A stretch of DNA of 64,000 bases from Sphingomonas corticis (GTDB lineage Bacteria; Pseudomonadota; Alphaproteobacteria; Sphingomonadales; Sphingomonadaceae). The position numbers were made by a program, and so were the translations under genes. Below the pieces are notes generated by a model. The model saw only the letters and a program-made list of their open reading frames with translations, did no database searches and was not told the DNA's origin. Positions 7,887 to 17,212 of the stretch are shown piece after piece (positions within the stretch are counted from its first letter, which is position 1; every line of letters starts with the position of its first letter). The DNA lies in contig NZ_JAAVJH010000004.1 in the NCBI RefSeq assembly GCF_012035195.1, forward strand, positions 62,001 to 126,000, written 5' to 3'.

Positions 7887-9692
7887 TTACCCTATCCGCT
7901 CCCGCGCCACCTGTTCCAGCACGGTCAGCGGCATCGCGCCCAAAGTCAGGATGCGGTGGAACGCCTTGGGATCGTAAGCCGCGCCGGCCTTCGCCTTCGC
8001 CTCGTCGCGCAGCTTCGTCCAGACGGTGTGGCCGATCTTGTAGCTGCACGCCTGCCCCGGCCAGACGGTGTAGCGGTCGATCTCGCCCTGGCTGCGCCCG
8101 CGCGCGATGCCGGTGGTGGCGATGAGGTAATCGGTCGCCTGCTCCCGGCTCCAGCGCTTGGCGTGCATCCCCGAGTCGACCACCAGCCGCGTTGCGCGGA
8201 ACAGCAGCGACTGGAGGTACCCGACCTGACCGAGCGGATCGCCGTCGTACATCCCCATCTCGTCCGCCAGCTGCTCGGAATAGAGCGCCCACCCTTCCGA
8301 ATAGCCGGAGTAGAAGCCGCGGCGGCGGATCAGCGGAATGTCCTCGCTTTCCAGCGCGCTCATCACCTGGAGGTGGTGACCCGGCACGCCCTCGTGATAG
8401 CTCAAGGTCGCGAGGCCGAACTTGGGACGGTCGAACGTGTCGCGCAGGTTGATGAAGTAAATCGCCGGCCGCGTGCCGTCGAGCGAGGCGGACTGGTAAT
8501 AGCCACCGGGCGAGCCCGCCTGGATCGCTTCGGGCACGCGGCGGACCTCGACCGGCGCGCGGGGCAGGATCGCGAACTGCTCGGGCAGGCGCTTCGTCAT
8601 CGCCGCCACCTGCGCGCGCAATTGCTCCAGCAGCGCCTCGCGACCGGGATCGGTGTTCGGATAGAGCTGGTCGGGCCGCTTGTTCAGCGCCACCAGCCGC
8701 TCGCCGACCGTTCCCTGCGTCATGCCCTGCTTCTTCAGGATGCCGTCAATCCGGGCGCCGATCTCCGCCACCTGGTCGAGGCCCAGGCGGTGGATCTCCT
8801 CGCCGGTCAGCTCGGTGGTGGTCGCCGCGCTTGCCGCCGCGGCGTAATACGCGGCGCCATCGGGCAGGCGCCACACGCCGGCGTCGTGGGTCGCCTTCGC
8901 GCGCAGCTCCGTAACCAAGGCGCGCTGCCGGTCCAGCGCCGGGAAGACGCGCTCCGCCATCAGCCGCGCGGCGGCCTGCGCCTGCGCGGGCGGCAGGTTG
9001 GCGGCCTTCAGCTTGGCGGCGAGATCGGTGACGGGGCCGGTCGCGTCCGGCGCCTTGTCGCGCACCGCGGCCAGCTGCTTCAGCGTGGTGTCGAGAATAT
9101 AGTCGGGCGCGAACACGCCCTTCGCCGCATCCTCCTTCTGCCGCACCGTTTCCGCGTCGATCGCCGCGGCGAACGCCTCCACCCGCGCGACATAGGCGTC
9201 TGCGTCCGCCGCCGTCTTCACGCGGTGCTGGTTCGCCAGGAAATCGGGCACGTCGCGATAGGCGCCGGTCAATTGCGTGAGGACGTAGGGAGTGTAGCGC
9301 CCGGCGTTCGAGCCATAGGCGAAGCGCTCGCCGGCGATTACGCGGTCCAGGCTGTAGCGCACGATATCGTAGTCGAGTCTCGCCGCATCGCCGAGCGCGT
9401 CGCGCGGGATCGCCGCCAGCGCGGCGAGCTCCCGCTTCGCCCGCGCGTAGTCGCGCGCTTCGCCGGCGCGGGAGGCGTCACCCAGCTTCGATCGCAGCGC
9501 CGCCCGCGCGCCGGTGTCGAGGCCCAGCGACGTCGCCTGTTCCGGGCTGTCGTCCAGCCGCGCGTAGAAGAAACGGTCGAGCAGCGCGCGCAGCTCCGCG
9601 TCGCGGCTGCCCGCGGCGGCGAGCGCGACGCGGGGGAGGGCGGCGGCGGTGCCGGCGAGGGCGGCGGAGGCGAGGAAGTGGCGGCGGCGCAT
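7887..9692 (-). CDS. Exported DUF885 family metallopeptidase-like protein
   Basis: A 601-residue protein with an N-terminal export signal beginning MRRRHFLASAALAGTAAAL; the RRRHFL start is Tat-like. The DUF885 hallmark SYHEGVPGHHLQ is at about residues 431-442, a HExxxxH(H)-type zinc site, followed by GYSEGWALYSEQLADEMG near 462-480, which supplies the third ligand. Known relatives are periplasmic carboxypeptidase- or oligopeptidase-like zinc enzymes of poorly defined substrate. It is a single gene, convergent with the GlxA-type regulator and divergent from the helicase at 9828. Confidence 0.88.
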   Translation of the reverse strand: MRRRHFLASAALAGTAAALPRVALAAAGSRDAELRALLDRFFYARLDDSPEQATSLGLDTGARAALRSKLGDASRAGEARDYARAKRELAALAAIPRDALGDAARLDYDIVRYSLDRVIAGERFAYGSNAGRYTPYVLTQLTGAYRDVPDFLANQHRVKTAADADAYVARVEAFAAAIDAETVRQKEDAAKGVFAPDYILDTTLKQLAAVRDKAPDATGPVTDLAAKLKAANLPPAQAQAAARLMAERVFPALDRQRALVTELRAKATHDAGVWRLPDGAAYYAAAASAATTTELTGEEIHRLGLDQVAEIGARIDGILKKQGMTQGTVGERLVALNKRPDQLYPNTDPGREALLEQLRAQVAAMTKRLPEQFAILPRAPVEVRRVPEAIQAGSPGGYYQSASLDGTRPAIYFINLRDTFDRPKFGLATLSYHEGVPGHHLQVMSALESEDIPLIRRRGFYSGYSEGWALYSEQLADEMGMYDGDPLGQVGYLQSLLFRATRLVVDSGMHAKRWSREQATDYLIATTGIARGRSQGEIDRYTVWPGQACSYKIGHTVWTKLRDEAKAKAGAAYDPKAFHRILTLGAMPLTVLEQVARERIG

Positions 9693-9827
9693 GGAGGCTC
9701 CCGGTGATGATCTTGTTCAAAGACTGACGGGGGTTAGCGCGATTGTCGAGGCCGGCGAGGTCCTTGGGGCGGAACGGGGCGGCGCGGCATCCGTTCGCCA
9801 CTACCCTTGCCCCGGAGTGATCGCCCC

Positions 9828-12800
9828 ATGACGGCCCTTGCCGACCCCGCCGTTCGCGCGATCTCCTCCACGCGTCTGGCGACGCCCCCCGGCGTCGGCG
9901 AGATCGCCGCGCGGCTGGCCGAGGCGCTGGAGCGCGACGATATCCTGTTCGCAACGCTGGACGAGGCGCGCGCCATCGCCGTCGCGACCGCGCTGGAGCG
10001 GATGAGCGCGGCGGTGGTTGTCTTCTGCCCCGGCAGCGATGCGCTGCCCGGCGACGAGGCTCCCGCCTCCCCCGCCAACGTCGGCCAGCGTGTCGCCGCG
10101 CTGCGCCGCGTGCGGCTGGCGCTGGCCGGGGGGAAGTCGCGCCGGCGCGTCGCCTGCATCACCACGGGCGAGGCGCTGGCCCGGCGCTACGCCACGCCCG
10201 ACGCGTTCGAGGCCGCGCCGCCGCGCGTGGCGGTGGGCGAGCCGGTGGTGCTGGCCGACCTGTTCGCGACGCTCGAAGAGGCGGGCTATGCCGTCGACGA
10301 GCGTGTCGACGAGCCGGGCGAAGTGGCGCTGCGCGGTCAGGTGCTGGACGTCTATCCCGCCGACGCCGCCGAGCCGCTGCGGATCGAGGAGGCGGACGGC
10401 CGCGTCGCCTCGCTGCGCCACTACGACCCGGGCACGCAGCGTACCACCGGGGAGCGCGACGCCCAGGAACTCGGACGCGTGTCCGAGCCGCCGGTGGACG
10501 CGGACGGCGGCGTCACGCTCGCCGCCCACTTGCCGGGCGCGCTGCTGGCGGTGGAGGCCGGGGCGGAGGACCGCCGCATCCGTTTTCTGGCGCTGGCGGC
10601 CGATGCGGCGAAGCGGCGGCCCGGCCGGGCGATCCGCGTCATCGCCGACGATGCCGCGTGGAAGGAGGCGACGAAGGATCGCGGCACGCTGTCGCTCGAT
10701 GCCGTCGAAGCGCCGCCGCCCCGCTTCGTCGAAGGCAAGGCGCCGCTGCGTGCGCTGGCCAAGGCCGCCCGCGCGGCGTGGGCGGACGGCGAGCGCGTCG
10801 TCCTGATCGGCGGCGCGCGCGACCTGCGCTTCCTGCGCCCGCGCGTAGCCAAGGCACTGAAGGCGGAGGTGGCCGACGTCGCCGACTGGCGCGCGGTGCG
10901 AAAGGCGAAGCGCGGCAGCCTGCTGGCGCTGGAGGCACCGGTTGATCGCGGCTTCCGCTTGGAGGGCGTGCTGGCCGTGGCGGCGGGCGACCTGCTGGGC
11001 AGCCGCGCGGAGCGCGAGGAGGCACAGACCGGCGCGGCGGACACCGCGTTGTTCTCCTTCGGCGAGATCCGCGTCGGCGACGTGGTGGTGCACGAGGATC
11101 ACGGCATCGGCATCGTCGCCGGGCTGGAGGCGATGCCGGGCGAGGAGGGCGGCGACGCGGTCGCGCTGACCTACGCGGACGAGGGCGTGCGGCTGGTGCC
11201 GGTGGCGGAGGCCGACCGGCTGTGGCGCTACGGCGCGGACGCGGACGCGGTGAAGCTCGACAAGCTGGACGGATCGACCTGGGCGAAGCGGCGCGGCGCG
11301 ATCGACGTCGCGATCGCGGAGAGCGCGCGCGCGATGACCGCGCTGGCGGCGGAGCGCGCCGGGCGCACCGCGCCCGTGCTCGATCCCGATCCCGCCGCCT
11401 ACGAGCGATTCGCCGCGGGCTTCCCCTTCGGCGAGACGCGCGACCAGGCGCGCGCCATCGCCGCGGTGCGCGCGGACCTCGCCTCGGGCGCGCCGATGGA
11501 CCGGCTGGTGATCGGCGACGTCGGCTTCGGGAAGACCGAGGTGGCGCTGCGCGCCGCCGCGATCGCCGCACTGGCTGGAAAGCAGGTTGCCATCGCGGCC
11601 CCGACGACGGTGCTGGCGCGCCAGCACCTTGAGACGTTCGCGTCGCGGTTCGAGGAGGCGGGCGTCGCCGTCGCCGGCCTGTCGCGGTTGTCGAGCGCGG
11701 CGGAGAAGAAGCGCGTGAAGGCAGCGCTGGCGGACGGATCGGTGCAGGTGGTGATCGGCACCGGCGCGATCGCGGGCAAGGGCGTGTCGTACAAGGACCT
11801 GGCGCTCGTCATCGTCGACGAGGAGCAGCGCTTCGGCACGGCGGACAAGGAGCGGCTGCGCGGCCTGGGAGCGGGTCACGTCCTGACGCTGAGCGCCACA
11901 CCGATCCCGCGGACACTGCAATCCGCGCTGGTCGGCATCCAGCAATTGTCCGTCATCGCGACCCCGCCCTCGCGGCGACAACCGATCCGCACCGCGGTGG
12001 GCGCGTTCGACAAGCAAACCGTGCGCAGCGCACTGCTGCGCGAGCGCAGCCGCGGCGGACAGAGCTTCGTCGTGGTGCCGCGGATCGAGGACATGGCGGC
12101 GATCGGCGCGATGCTGTCGACGCTGGTGCCCGAGCTGGAGGTGCTAGAAGCGCACGGCAAGATGCCCGCTGAGGAGATCGACGAGGCGATGGTGCGGTTC
12201 GGCCGCGGCGACGGCGACGTGCTGCTGGCGACGAACATCATCGAGGCGGGGCTGGACGTCCCGCGCGCCAACACGATGGTGATCTGGCGCGCGGACCGCT
12301 TCGGCCTCAGCCAGCTGCACCAGCTGCGCGGGCGCGTCGGGCGCGGGCACCGGCGCGGGCAGGTGCTGCTGCTGACCGAGGCGGAGAAGGAGATCGCACC
12401 GCGCACGCTGAAGCGGCTGCGCACGCTGGAGGCGTTCGATCGCCTGGGCGCCGGCTTCGCGATCAGCGCGCGCGACCTCGACATGCGCGGCGCCGGCGAC
12501 CTGCTGGGCGAAGCGCAGGCCGGGCACATGAAGCTGATCGGCATCGACCTCTACCAGCACCTGCTGGAAGCTGCGCTACGCAGCGCGCGGGGCGAGACGG
12601 TGGAGCGTTGGACGCCCGAGTTGCACCTGGGGGTCGAGGGGCGCCTCCCCGAGGCGTGGCTGCCCGACGCGGAGTTGCGCATCACCTTCTACGCGCGGCT
12701 GGCCCGCGCCGAGGAGGCGGGAGAGATCGACGCGCTCGCCGCCGAGCTGGAAGATCGCTTCGGCGCGCTGCCGGCGGAGGCGGAGACGCTGCTCGCCATC

Positions 12801-13019
12801 GCGCGCGTGCGCAGCGCCGCGCGGGCGTGCGGTGTCGCACGTATCGACGCCGGCCCCGCCGCGATCGCGTTCACCCCGCGCAAGGACTTCGCCGGCGACG
12901 CGGATGCGGCCGGACTGGTGGAGAAAGGCGGAAGGCTGCTGCTGGCCGAGCGGATCGCCGATCCCGCCGAGCGGCTGGCGCGGGTGGAAGCCATGCTGGA
13001 GACGCTGACGGGGGACTGA
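9828..13019 (+). CDS. Mfd-like DEAD/DEAH-box helicase (transcription-repair coupling factor type)
   Basis: A 1063-residue protein. The order of parts is that of Mfd: a UvrB-like N-terminal module (with EVALRGQVLDVYPAD near 170), a CarD/RNA-polymerase-interaction domain (FGEIRVGDVVVHEDHGIGIV near 412-431), and a RecG-like motor with Walker A GDVGFGKTE, DEEQRFG, the SATPIPRTLQ motif and a C-terminal helicase half ending in LRGRVGR. It is about 90 residues shorter than canonical Mfd and diverged in many core positions (DEEQRFG instead of the common DEEQHFG), so it may be the second Mfd paralog that I believe exists in some sphingomonads rather than Mfd itself. ATG 9828 is preferred to an ATG 21 bases upstream. 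Confidence 0.85.
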   Translation: MTALADPAVRAISSTRLATPPGVGEIAARLAEALERDDILFATLDEARAIAVATALERMSAAVVVFCPGSDALPGDEAPASPANVGQRVAALRRVRLALAGGKSRRRVACITTGEALARRYATPDAFEAAPPRVAVGEPVVLADLFATLEEAGYAVDERVDEPGEVALRGQVLDVYPADAAEPLRIEEADGRVASLRHYDPGTQRTTGERDAQELGRVSEPPVDADGGVTLAAHLPGALLAVEAGAEDRRIRFLALAADAAKRRPGRAIRVIADDAAWKEATKDRGTLSLDAVEAPPPRFVEGKAPLRALAKAARAAWADGERVVLIGGARDLRFLRPRVAKALKAEVADVADWRAVRKAKRGSLLALEAPVDRGFRLEGVLAVAAGDLLGSRAEREEAQTGAADTALFSFGEIRVGDVVVHEDHGIGIVAGLEAMPGEEGGDAVALTYADEGVRLVPVAEADRLWRYGADADAVKLDKLDGSTWAKRRGAIDVAIAESARAMTALAAERAGRTAPVLDPDPAAYERFAAGFPFGETRDQARAIAAVRADLASGAPMDRLVIGDVGFGKTEVALRAAAIAALAGKQVAIAAPTTVLARQHLETFASRFEEAGVAVAGLSRLSSAAEKKRVKAALADGSVQVVIGTGAIAGKGVSYKDLALVIVDEEQRFGTADKERLRGLGAGHVLTLSATPIPRTLQSALVGIQQLSVIATPPSRRQPIRTAVGAFDKQTVRSALLRERSRGGQSFVVVPRIEDMAAIGAMLSTLVPELEVLEAHGKMPAEEIDEAMVRFGRGDGDVLLATNIIEAGLDVPRANTMVIWRADRFGLSQLHQLRGRVGRGHRRGQVLLLTEAEKEIAPRTLKRLRTLEAFDRLGAGFAISARDLDMRGAGDLLGEAQAGHMKLIGIDLYQHLLEAALRSARGETVERWTPELHLGVEGRLPEAWLPDAELRITFYARLARAEEAGEIDALAAELEDRFGALPAEAETLLAIARVRSAARACGVARIDAGPAAIAFTPRKDFAGDADAAGLVEKGGRLLLAERIADPAERLARVEAMLETLTGD

Positions 13020-13030
13020 CGGAGCCGCCG

Positions 13031-13110
13031 GTGCTCCTGCGAAGGCAGGAGCCCAGAGCCACGAACGCCGCCGCCCGTGATCCCGTGCTCCTGCCTTCGC
13101 AGGAGCACGG
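13031..13110. repeat. Pair of inverted REP-like palindromes
   Basis: Two palindromic units, GTGCTCCTGCGAAGGCAGGAGC at 13031-13052 (shown here only by its arms GCTCCTGC/GCAGGAGC) and its reverse complement at about 13085-13108, face each other between the convergent helicase and esterase genes. Short elements of this kind are scattered between genes in sphingomonads. They can fold into hairpins on either transcript, so they may double as terminators. Confidence 0.7.
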
Positions 13111-13132
13111 CTATCGCGGATGGATTCAAGTC

Positions 13133-13864
13133 CTAACCCGTCGGCAGCGCCTTCAGCGCCCCCGACACCAGCGGCGCGACGCGGTCCGCGATCCGCTGCA
13201 CGCCCTGCGCATTGGGATGCACCCCGTCGGGCAGCATCAGCGCGCGCCGGCCGATCACGCCGTCGAGGATGAACGGATAGAGCGGCGCGTCATGCTGCTT
13301 CGCCAGTGCGGGATAGATGGCGTTGAAGCGGCCGGCGAAGTCGGGTCCCAGATTGGGCGGCGCCATCATCCCGGTCAGCACGACCGGGATCTTCCGCTTC
13401 GCCAGCTCGTCCAGCATCGCGGTCAGGTTCGCGCGCGTCTCCGCCGGGGGCACCTGTCGCAGCACGTCATTGCCGCCGAGGCCGAGGAGGACGAGGTCCG
13501 GCGCGCGCTCCAGCCGGTCGAGCGTGTACGCCAGCCGCCGCCGCCCGCCCGCGGTGGTGTCGCCGGAGACGCCGGCGTTGACGATCGTGGCGTCGATCCC
13601 TTGCGCACGCAGTCGCGCCTGCACCGCGTCGGGCAGGCTCTCGCCGCGCTTCAGTCCGTAACCGGCGTAGAGGCTGTCGCCGAACGCCAGCACCAGCCGT
13701 TTCGGCCCGGCGACGGGCACGCTCGCCGCCGGTGTGGCGCCGGCGGCGTCGGCCGTGTTGGTGGCGGTGGGCGCCGCTTCCTGCGCCTGTCCGCACGCCG
13801 CCAGCGACAATGCCGCTTGGAGCAGCGCGCCATGCACCGCATATGGTCGGTATGACTTCGTCAC
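13133..13864 (-). CDS. tesA: Arylesterase / lysophospholipase of the TesA (SGNH/GDSL) family
   Basis: A 243-residue protein from GTG 13864, with AAAAGGGG upstream. The N-terminus carries a probable lipobox (LSLAAC, Cys near residue 25), so it is likely a lipoprotein. The SGNH blocks are complete: block I LAFGDSLYAGYG (Ser nucleophile), block II NAGVSGDT, block III LGLGGNDVLR and block V DGVHPNAQG with the catalytic Asp and His. It is divergent by 19 bases from the YbbA-YbbP ABC genes, the same neighbourhood as tesA-ybbA-ybbP in enterobacteria. Confidence 0.9.
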   Translation of the reverse strand: MTKSYRPYAVHGALLQAALSLAACGQAQEAAPTATNTADAAGATPAASVPVAGPKRLVLAFGDSLYAGYGLKRGESLPDAVQARLRAQGIDATIVNAGVSGDTTAGGRRRLAYTLDRLERAPDLVLLGLGGNDVLRQVPPAETRANLTAMLDELAKRKIPVVLTGMMAPPNLGPDFAGRFNAIYPALAKQHDAPLYPFILDGVIGRRALMLPDGVHPNAQGVQRIADRVAPLVSGALKALPTG

Positions 13865-13883
13865 TGATGCCCCTTTTCCGCTG

Positions 13884-14573
13884 ATGTCCCAACCCGATAT
13901 GGTCGTCGCCGCGCGCGATGTAAGGCTGACGCTCGGCGGGAAGGCGACGGGCGGCGAGAAGCCGGTCGAGATCCTGCGCGGCATCGACCTCTCCGTCGCG
14001 CGGGGCGAGAGCGTCGCACTGCTCGGCGCGTCGGGTTCGGGCAAGTCGTCGCTGATGGCGGTGCTGTCCGGCCTGGAGCGCGCGACCTCGGGCAGCGTCA
14101 CCGTGCTGGGGCAGGATTTCGCCGCCATGGACGAGGACGCGCTGGCGCTGGCACGGCGCGGGCGGATCGGCATCGTGCTCCAGGCCTTCCACCTGCTGCC
14201 GACGATGACCGCGCGCGAGAACGTGGCGGTGCCGATGGAATTGCAGGGCACGGCGGACGCCTCCGCGCGCGCGGAGGCGGAACTGGCGGCGGTGGGCCTG
14301 GCGCATCGGCTCCACCACTATCCCGCGCAGATGTCCGGCGGGGAGCAGCAGCGCGTGGCGATCGCGCGCGCGCTGGCGCCGCGTCCCGCGCTGGTCTTCG
14401 CCGACGAGCCGACCGGCAATCTCGACGCCGCAACCGGTGCGGCCATCGTCGACCTGCTGTTCGCGCGCCGCGCCGCGGCGGACGCGAGCCTCGTGGTCAT
14501 CACGCACGATCCCGCGCTCGCCCGCCGCTGCGACCGGGTGCTGGAGCTGGCGGACGGGCGGCTCGTCGCGTGA
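13884..14573 (+). CDS. ybbA: ABC transporter ATP-binding protein, YbbA/LolD type
   Basis: A 229-residue ATPase with Walker A GASGSGKSS, the Q-loop region LQAFHLLPTMTARENV, the signature MSGGEQQRVAIARAL, Walker B LVFADEPTGNLD and the H-loop VVITHDPAL. The pattern is that of the MacB/LolD/YbbA group that works with FtsX-type permeases. The permease gene overlaps its end by 4 bases. The nearby tesA gene suggests a role in moving or processing envelope lipids, though the substrate of the Ybb system is not established. Confidence 0.9.
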   Translation: MSQPDMVVAARDVRLTLGGKATGGEKPVEILRGIDLSVARGESVALLGASGSGKSSLMAVLSGLERATSGSVTVLGQDFAAMDEDALALARRGRIGIVLQAFHLLPTMTARENVAVPMELQGTADASARAEAELAAVGLAHRLHHYPAQMSGGEQQRVAIARALAPRPALVFADEPTGNLDAATGAAIVDLLFARRAAADASLVVITHDPALARRCDRVLELADGRLVA

Positions 14574-17068
14574 GCGAGTGGCGCCTTGCCTGGCGGCTCG
14601 CGCGACGTGAGCTGTCCTTGCGCTTCCGCGGCCTCCGGCTGCTGCTCGCCTGTCTGTTCCTGGGCGTCGGCGCGCTGGCGGCGATCGGCAGCCTGACCGG
14701 CGCGATTACCGGGGAGCTGGCGTCGCGCGGGCGCGTGCTGCTGGGCGGCGATGTCGAATTTTCGATCTCGCAGCGCCGGGCGGAGGCGGACGAGCGTGCG
14801 GCCATGCGGGCGGCCGGGCGGGTCTCCGAGACGGTGCGGATGCAGTCGATGGCGGTGACGGCGAGCGGGGCGACCGCGCCGGTTCAGCTGAAGGCGGTGG
14901 ATGCCGCCTGGCCGCTCTACGGCCGGTTGACGCTGGCGGACGGCCGCACCGCCCGCGCGCCGGGCGCGGAAGAGGCGTGGATCGCGCCCGCGCTGCAGGA
15001 ACGCCTCGACTTGCGCGTCGGCGATCCGCTGCGGCTCGGCACCGCGCGCTTCCGCGTCGGCGGCATCATCGCCGACGAGCCCGACCGGCTGGGTGAGGGC
15101 TTCACGCTCGGTCCGCCCGTCCTCGTCTCGTTGGCGGGACTGGAGCGGACCGGGCTGGTCCAGCCCGGCAGCCTGTACGACACCCGCTACCGCGTCGCGA
15201 TCGGCGGGCGCGATCCCGACGCGGTGCTCGCCCGCTTCTCGCGCAGCTTCGCGGCGGCGGGGTGGGAGACGCGCACGCGCGACCGCGCCTCGCCGGGCGC
15301 CAGCCGCTTCATCGCGCGGATGGGCGAGTTCCTGACGCTGGTCGGCCTCGCCGCGCTGGTTATCGCGGGCATCGGTGTCGGCAACGGCGTGTCGTCCTAT
15401 CTCGACCAGCGACGCGGCGGCATCGCGATGCTGAAGGTGCTGGGCGCCACATCGGCGCTCGTGACGAAGGTGTATTTGTTTCAGGTGCTGGCGGTGGCGG
15501 GGGTGGGCATCGCACTCGGCCTTGCCGCGGGCGTCGCGGCGCTGCCCGCCATTCTGGGCGCGGCGGGCCGCGTGCTGCCGGTGGCGCCGGGCTTCTCGCT
15601 CCAGCCGGTGCCGCTGGCGCTCGCCGCCGCCTATGGCCTCCTCATCGCGCTCGCCTTCTGCGCGCCCGCGCTGCTGGCGAGCGGGCGCGTGCCCGCCGCG
15701 GCGCTGCTGCGCGGCGCGCACGAGCGGCGGCACGGGGCGGGCCGCGCGGCGGCGGGGTGGATCGCGGCGGCGGCGGGGCTGGTCGTCGCGCTGACGCTGG
15801 CGTCGAGCGAGCGGCCGTGGTTCGCCGCCGGCTTCCTCGCCGCGGCGGCGGGGACGCTGGCGCTGCTGGTCGGCATCGGCCACGCGATGAAGACGCTGGT
15901 GGCGCGGCTGCCCCGCCCTCGCCGTCCGCTGCCGCGGCTGGCGGTGGCGGCGCTCCACCGGCCCGGCGCGGCGACGGTGGCGCTGACGGTGGCGCTGGGC
16001 CTCGGCCTCACGCTGTTCGTGCTGCTGGCGGCGATCCGCACCAGCCTGGACGCCAACATCGCGAAGAGCGTGCCCGCGCGCGCGCCAGCGCTGTTCGCGC
16101 TCGACCTGCCGCCCGACGGTGAGGCGGACTTCCGCCGCATCGTCGCGCGCGCGGCCCCGGAGGCGCAGGTCGCGACGGTGCCGCTGATGCGCGGCACGAT
16201 CACGGGCTACGGCCGCACCCGCGTTTCCGACCTGAAGGATATACCCGAGGGCGCCTGGGCGCTCCGTGGGGAGCGCGGGCTCACGTTCGCCGCCGCGCTG
16301 CCGCCGGGCAGCACGCTGGCCGCGGGGCGGTGGTGGACCGCGGCGGAGGCGCGCCGGCCGCTGGTGTCGGTGGACGAGCGGCTGGCGCAGTCGCTGAACC
16401 TGAAGATCGGCGATCCGCTGACCGTCTCGGTGCTGGGGCTGGAGCGGACCGCACGCATCGCCTCGTTCCGGCGCATCGCCTGGGACACGCTGGGCTTCAA
16501 CTTCGTGCTGGTGTTCTCGCCCGGCGCGCTGGTGGACGTGCCGCACAATCTGGCCGCCACGATCGAGATGCCGGCGGCGCGGGTCCCGGCGGTGACGCGA
16601 GCGCTGCTACCGCGCTTTCCCTCCACCTCGGTGATCGAGGTGGGCGGGGTGCTGGCACAGGTGCAGTTGATCGTCGGCCAGATGGCGACCGCCATCGCCG
16701 CGGCGGCGGGGGTGGCGGTGCTGGCAGGCGTCGCCGTGCTGATCGGCGCGATCGCCGCGGCGCGGGCGGCCCGCACCTACGACGCGGTGATCCTGAAGGT
16801 ACTAGGCGCCACGCGGGCGCAGGTACTGGCGATCCAGGCGCTGGAATATCTGCTGCTGGCGCTGGTCGCCGGGGCGGTGGCGCTGCTGCTGGGCGGCGTC
16901 GGCGCGTGGTACGTGGTGACGCAGCTGTTCCGCTTCGATTGGCTGCCCGACTGGGGAGCGGTGCTGGCGACGCTGGCGATCGGCGCGGCGGTGACGATCG
17001 CCATCGGGCTGGCGGGCAATCTCCCCGTCCTGCGCGCGCGTCCGGCACGGGCGCTGCGCGAGCTGTAG
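14570..17068 (+). CDS. ybbP: ABC transporter permease, YbbP (FtsX/MacB-like) type
   Basis: An 832-residue inner membrane protein from GTG 14570. An N-terminal helix (LLLACLFLGVGALAAIGSL) is followed by a large periplasmic part, a first FtsX domain near residues 250-360 (VGLAALVIAGIGVGNGV, then three more helices), several central helices, a second periplasmic part and a second FtsX domain near 690-832. The 10-helix double-FtsX layout is that of YbbP. It pairs with the ATPase upstream. Members are thought to be mechanotransmission-type exporters; substrate unknown. Confidence 0.88.
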   Translation: MSEWRLAWRLARRELSLRFRGLRLLLACLFLGVGALAAIGSLTGAITGELASRGRVLLGGDVEFSISQRRAEADERAAMRAAGRVSETVRMQSMAVTASGATAPVQLKAVDAAWPLYGRLTLADGRTARAPGAEEAWIAPALQERLDLRVGDPLRLGTARFRVGGIIADEPDRLGEGFTLGPPVLVSLAGLERTGLVQPGSLYDTRYRVAIGGRDPDAVLARFSRSFAAAGWETRTRDRASPGASRFIARMGEFLTLVGLAALVIAGIGVGNGVSSYLDQRRGGIAMLKVLGATSALVTKVYLFQVLAVAGVGIALGLAAGVAALPAILGAAGRVLPVAPGFSLQPVPLALAAAYGLLIALAFCAPALLASGRVPAAALLRGAHERRHGAGRAAAGWIAAAAGLVVALTLASSERPWFAAGFLAAAAGTLALLVGIGHAMKTLVARLPRPRRPLPRLAVAALHRPGAATVALTVALGLGLTLFVLLAAIRTSLDANIAKSVPARAPALFALDLPPDGEADFRRIVARAAPEAQVATVPLMRGTITGYGRTRVSDLKDIPEGAWALRGERGLTFAAALPPGSTLAAGRWWTAAEARRPLVSVDERLAQSLNLKIGDPLTVSVLGLERTARIASFRRIAWDTLGFNFVLVFSPGALVDVPHNLAATIEMPAARVPAVTRALLPRFPSTSVIEVGGVLAQVQLIVGQMATAIAAAAGVAVLAGVAVLIGAIAAARAARTYDAVILKVLGATRAQVLAIQALEYLLLALVAGAVALLLGGVGAWYVVTQLFRFDWLPDWGAVLATLAIGAAVTIAIGLAGNLPVLRARPARALREL

Positions 17069-17074
17069 CGGATT

Positions 17075-17204
17075 GTTCGCGCAGAGACGCGGAGGCGCAG
17101 AGACGTCGCGTCTGCCGCGAAGCGGCTCTCTTCAGTGCTCGAGTGATCGTCCGGTACGCTACCGCGCACGCGCCCTCCCTGCGCCTCCGCGTCTCTGCGC
17201 GAAC
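17075..17204. repeat. 26-bp inverted repeat between convergent genes
   Basis: The 26 bases at 17075-17100 (starting GTTCGCGCAGAGACG) recur exactly inverted at 17179-17204, with 78 bases between them. This is the whole gap between the convergent ybbP and ankyrin genes. It may be a mobile repeat or a bidirectional terminator. Confidence 0.75.
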
Positions 17205-17212
17205 GATTTACT

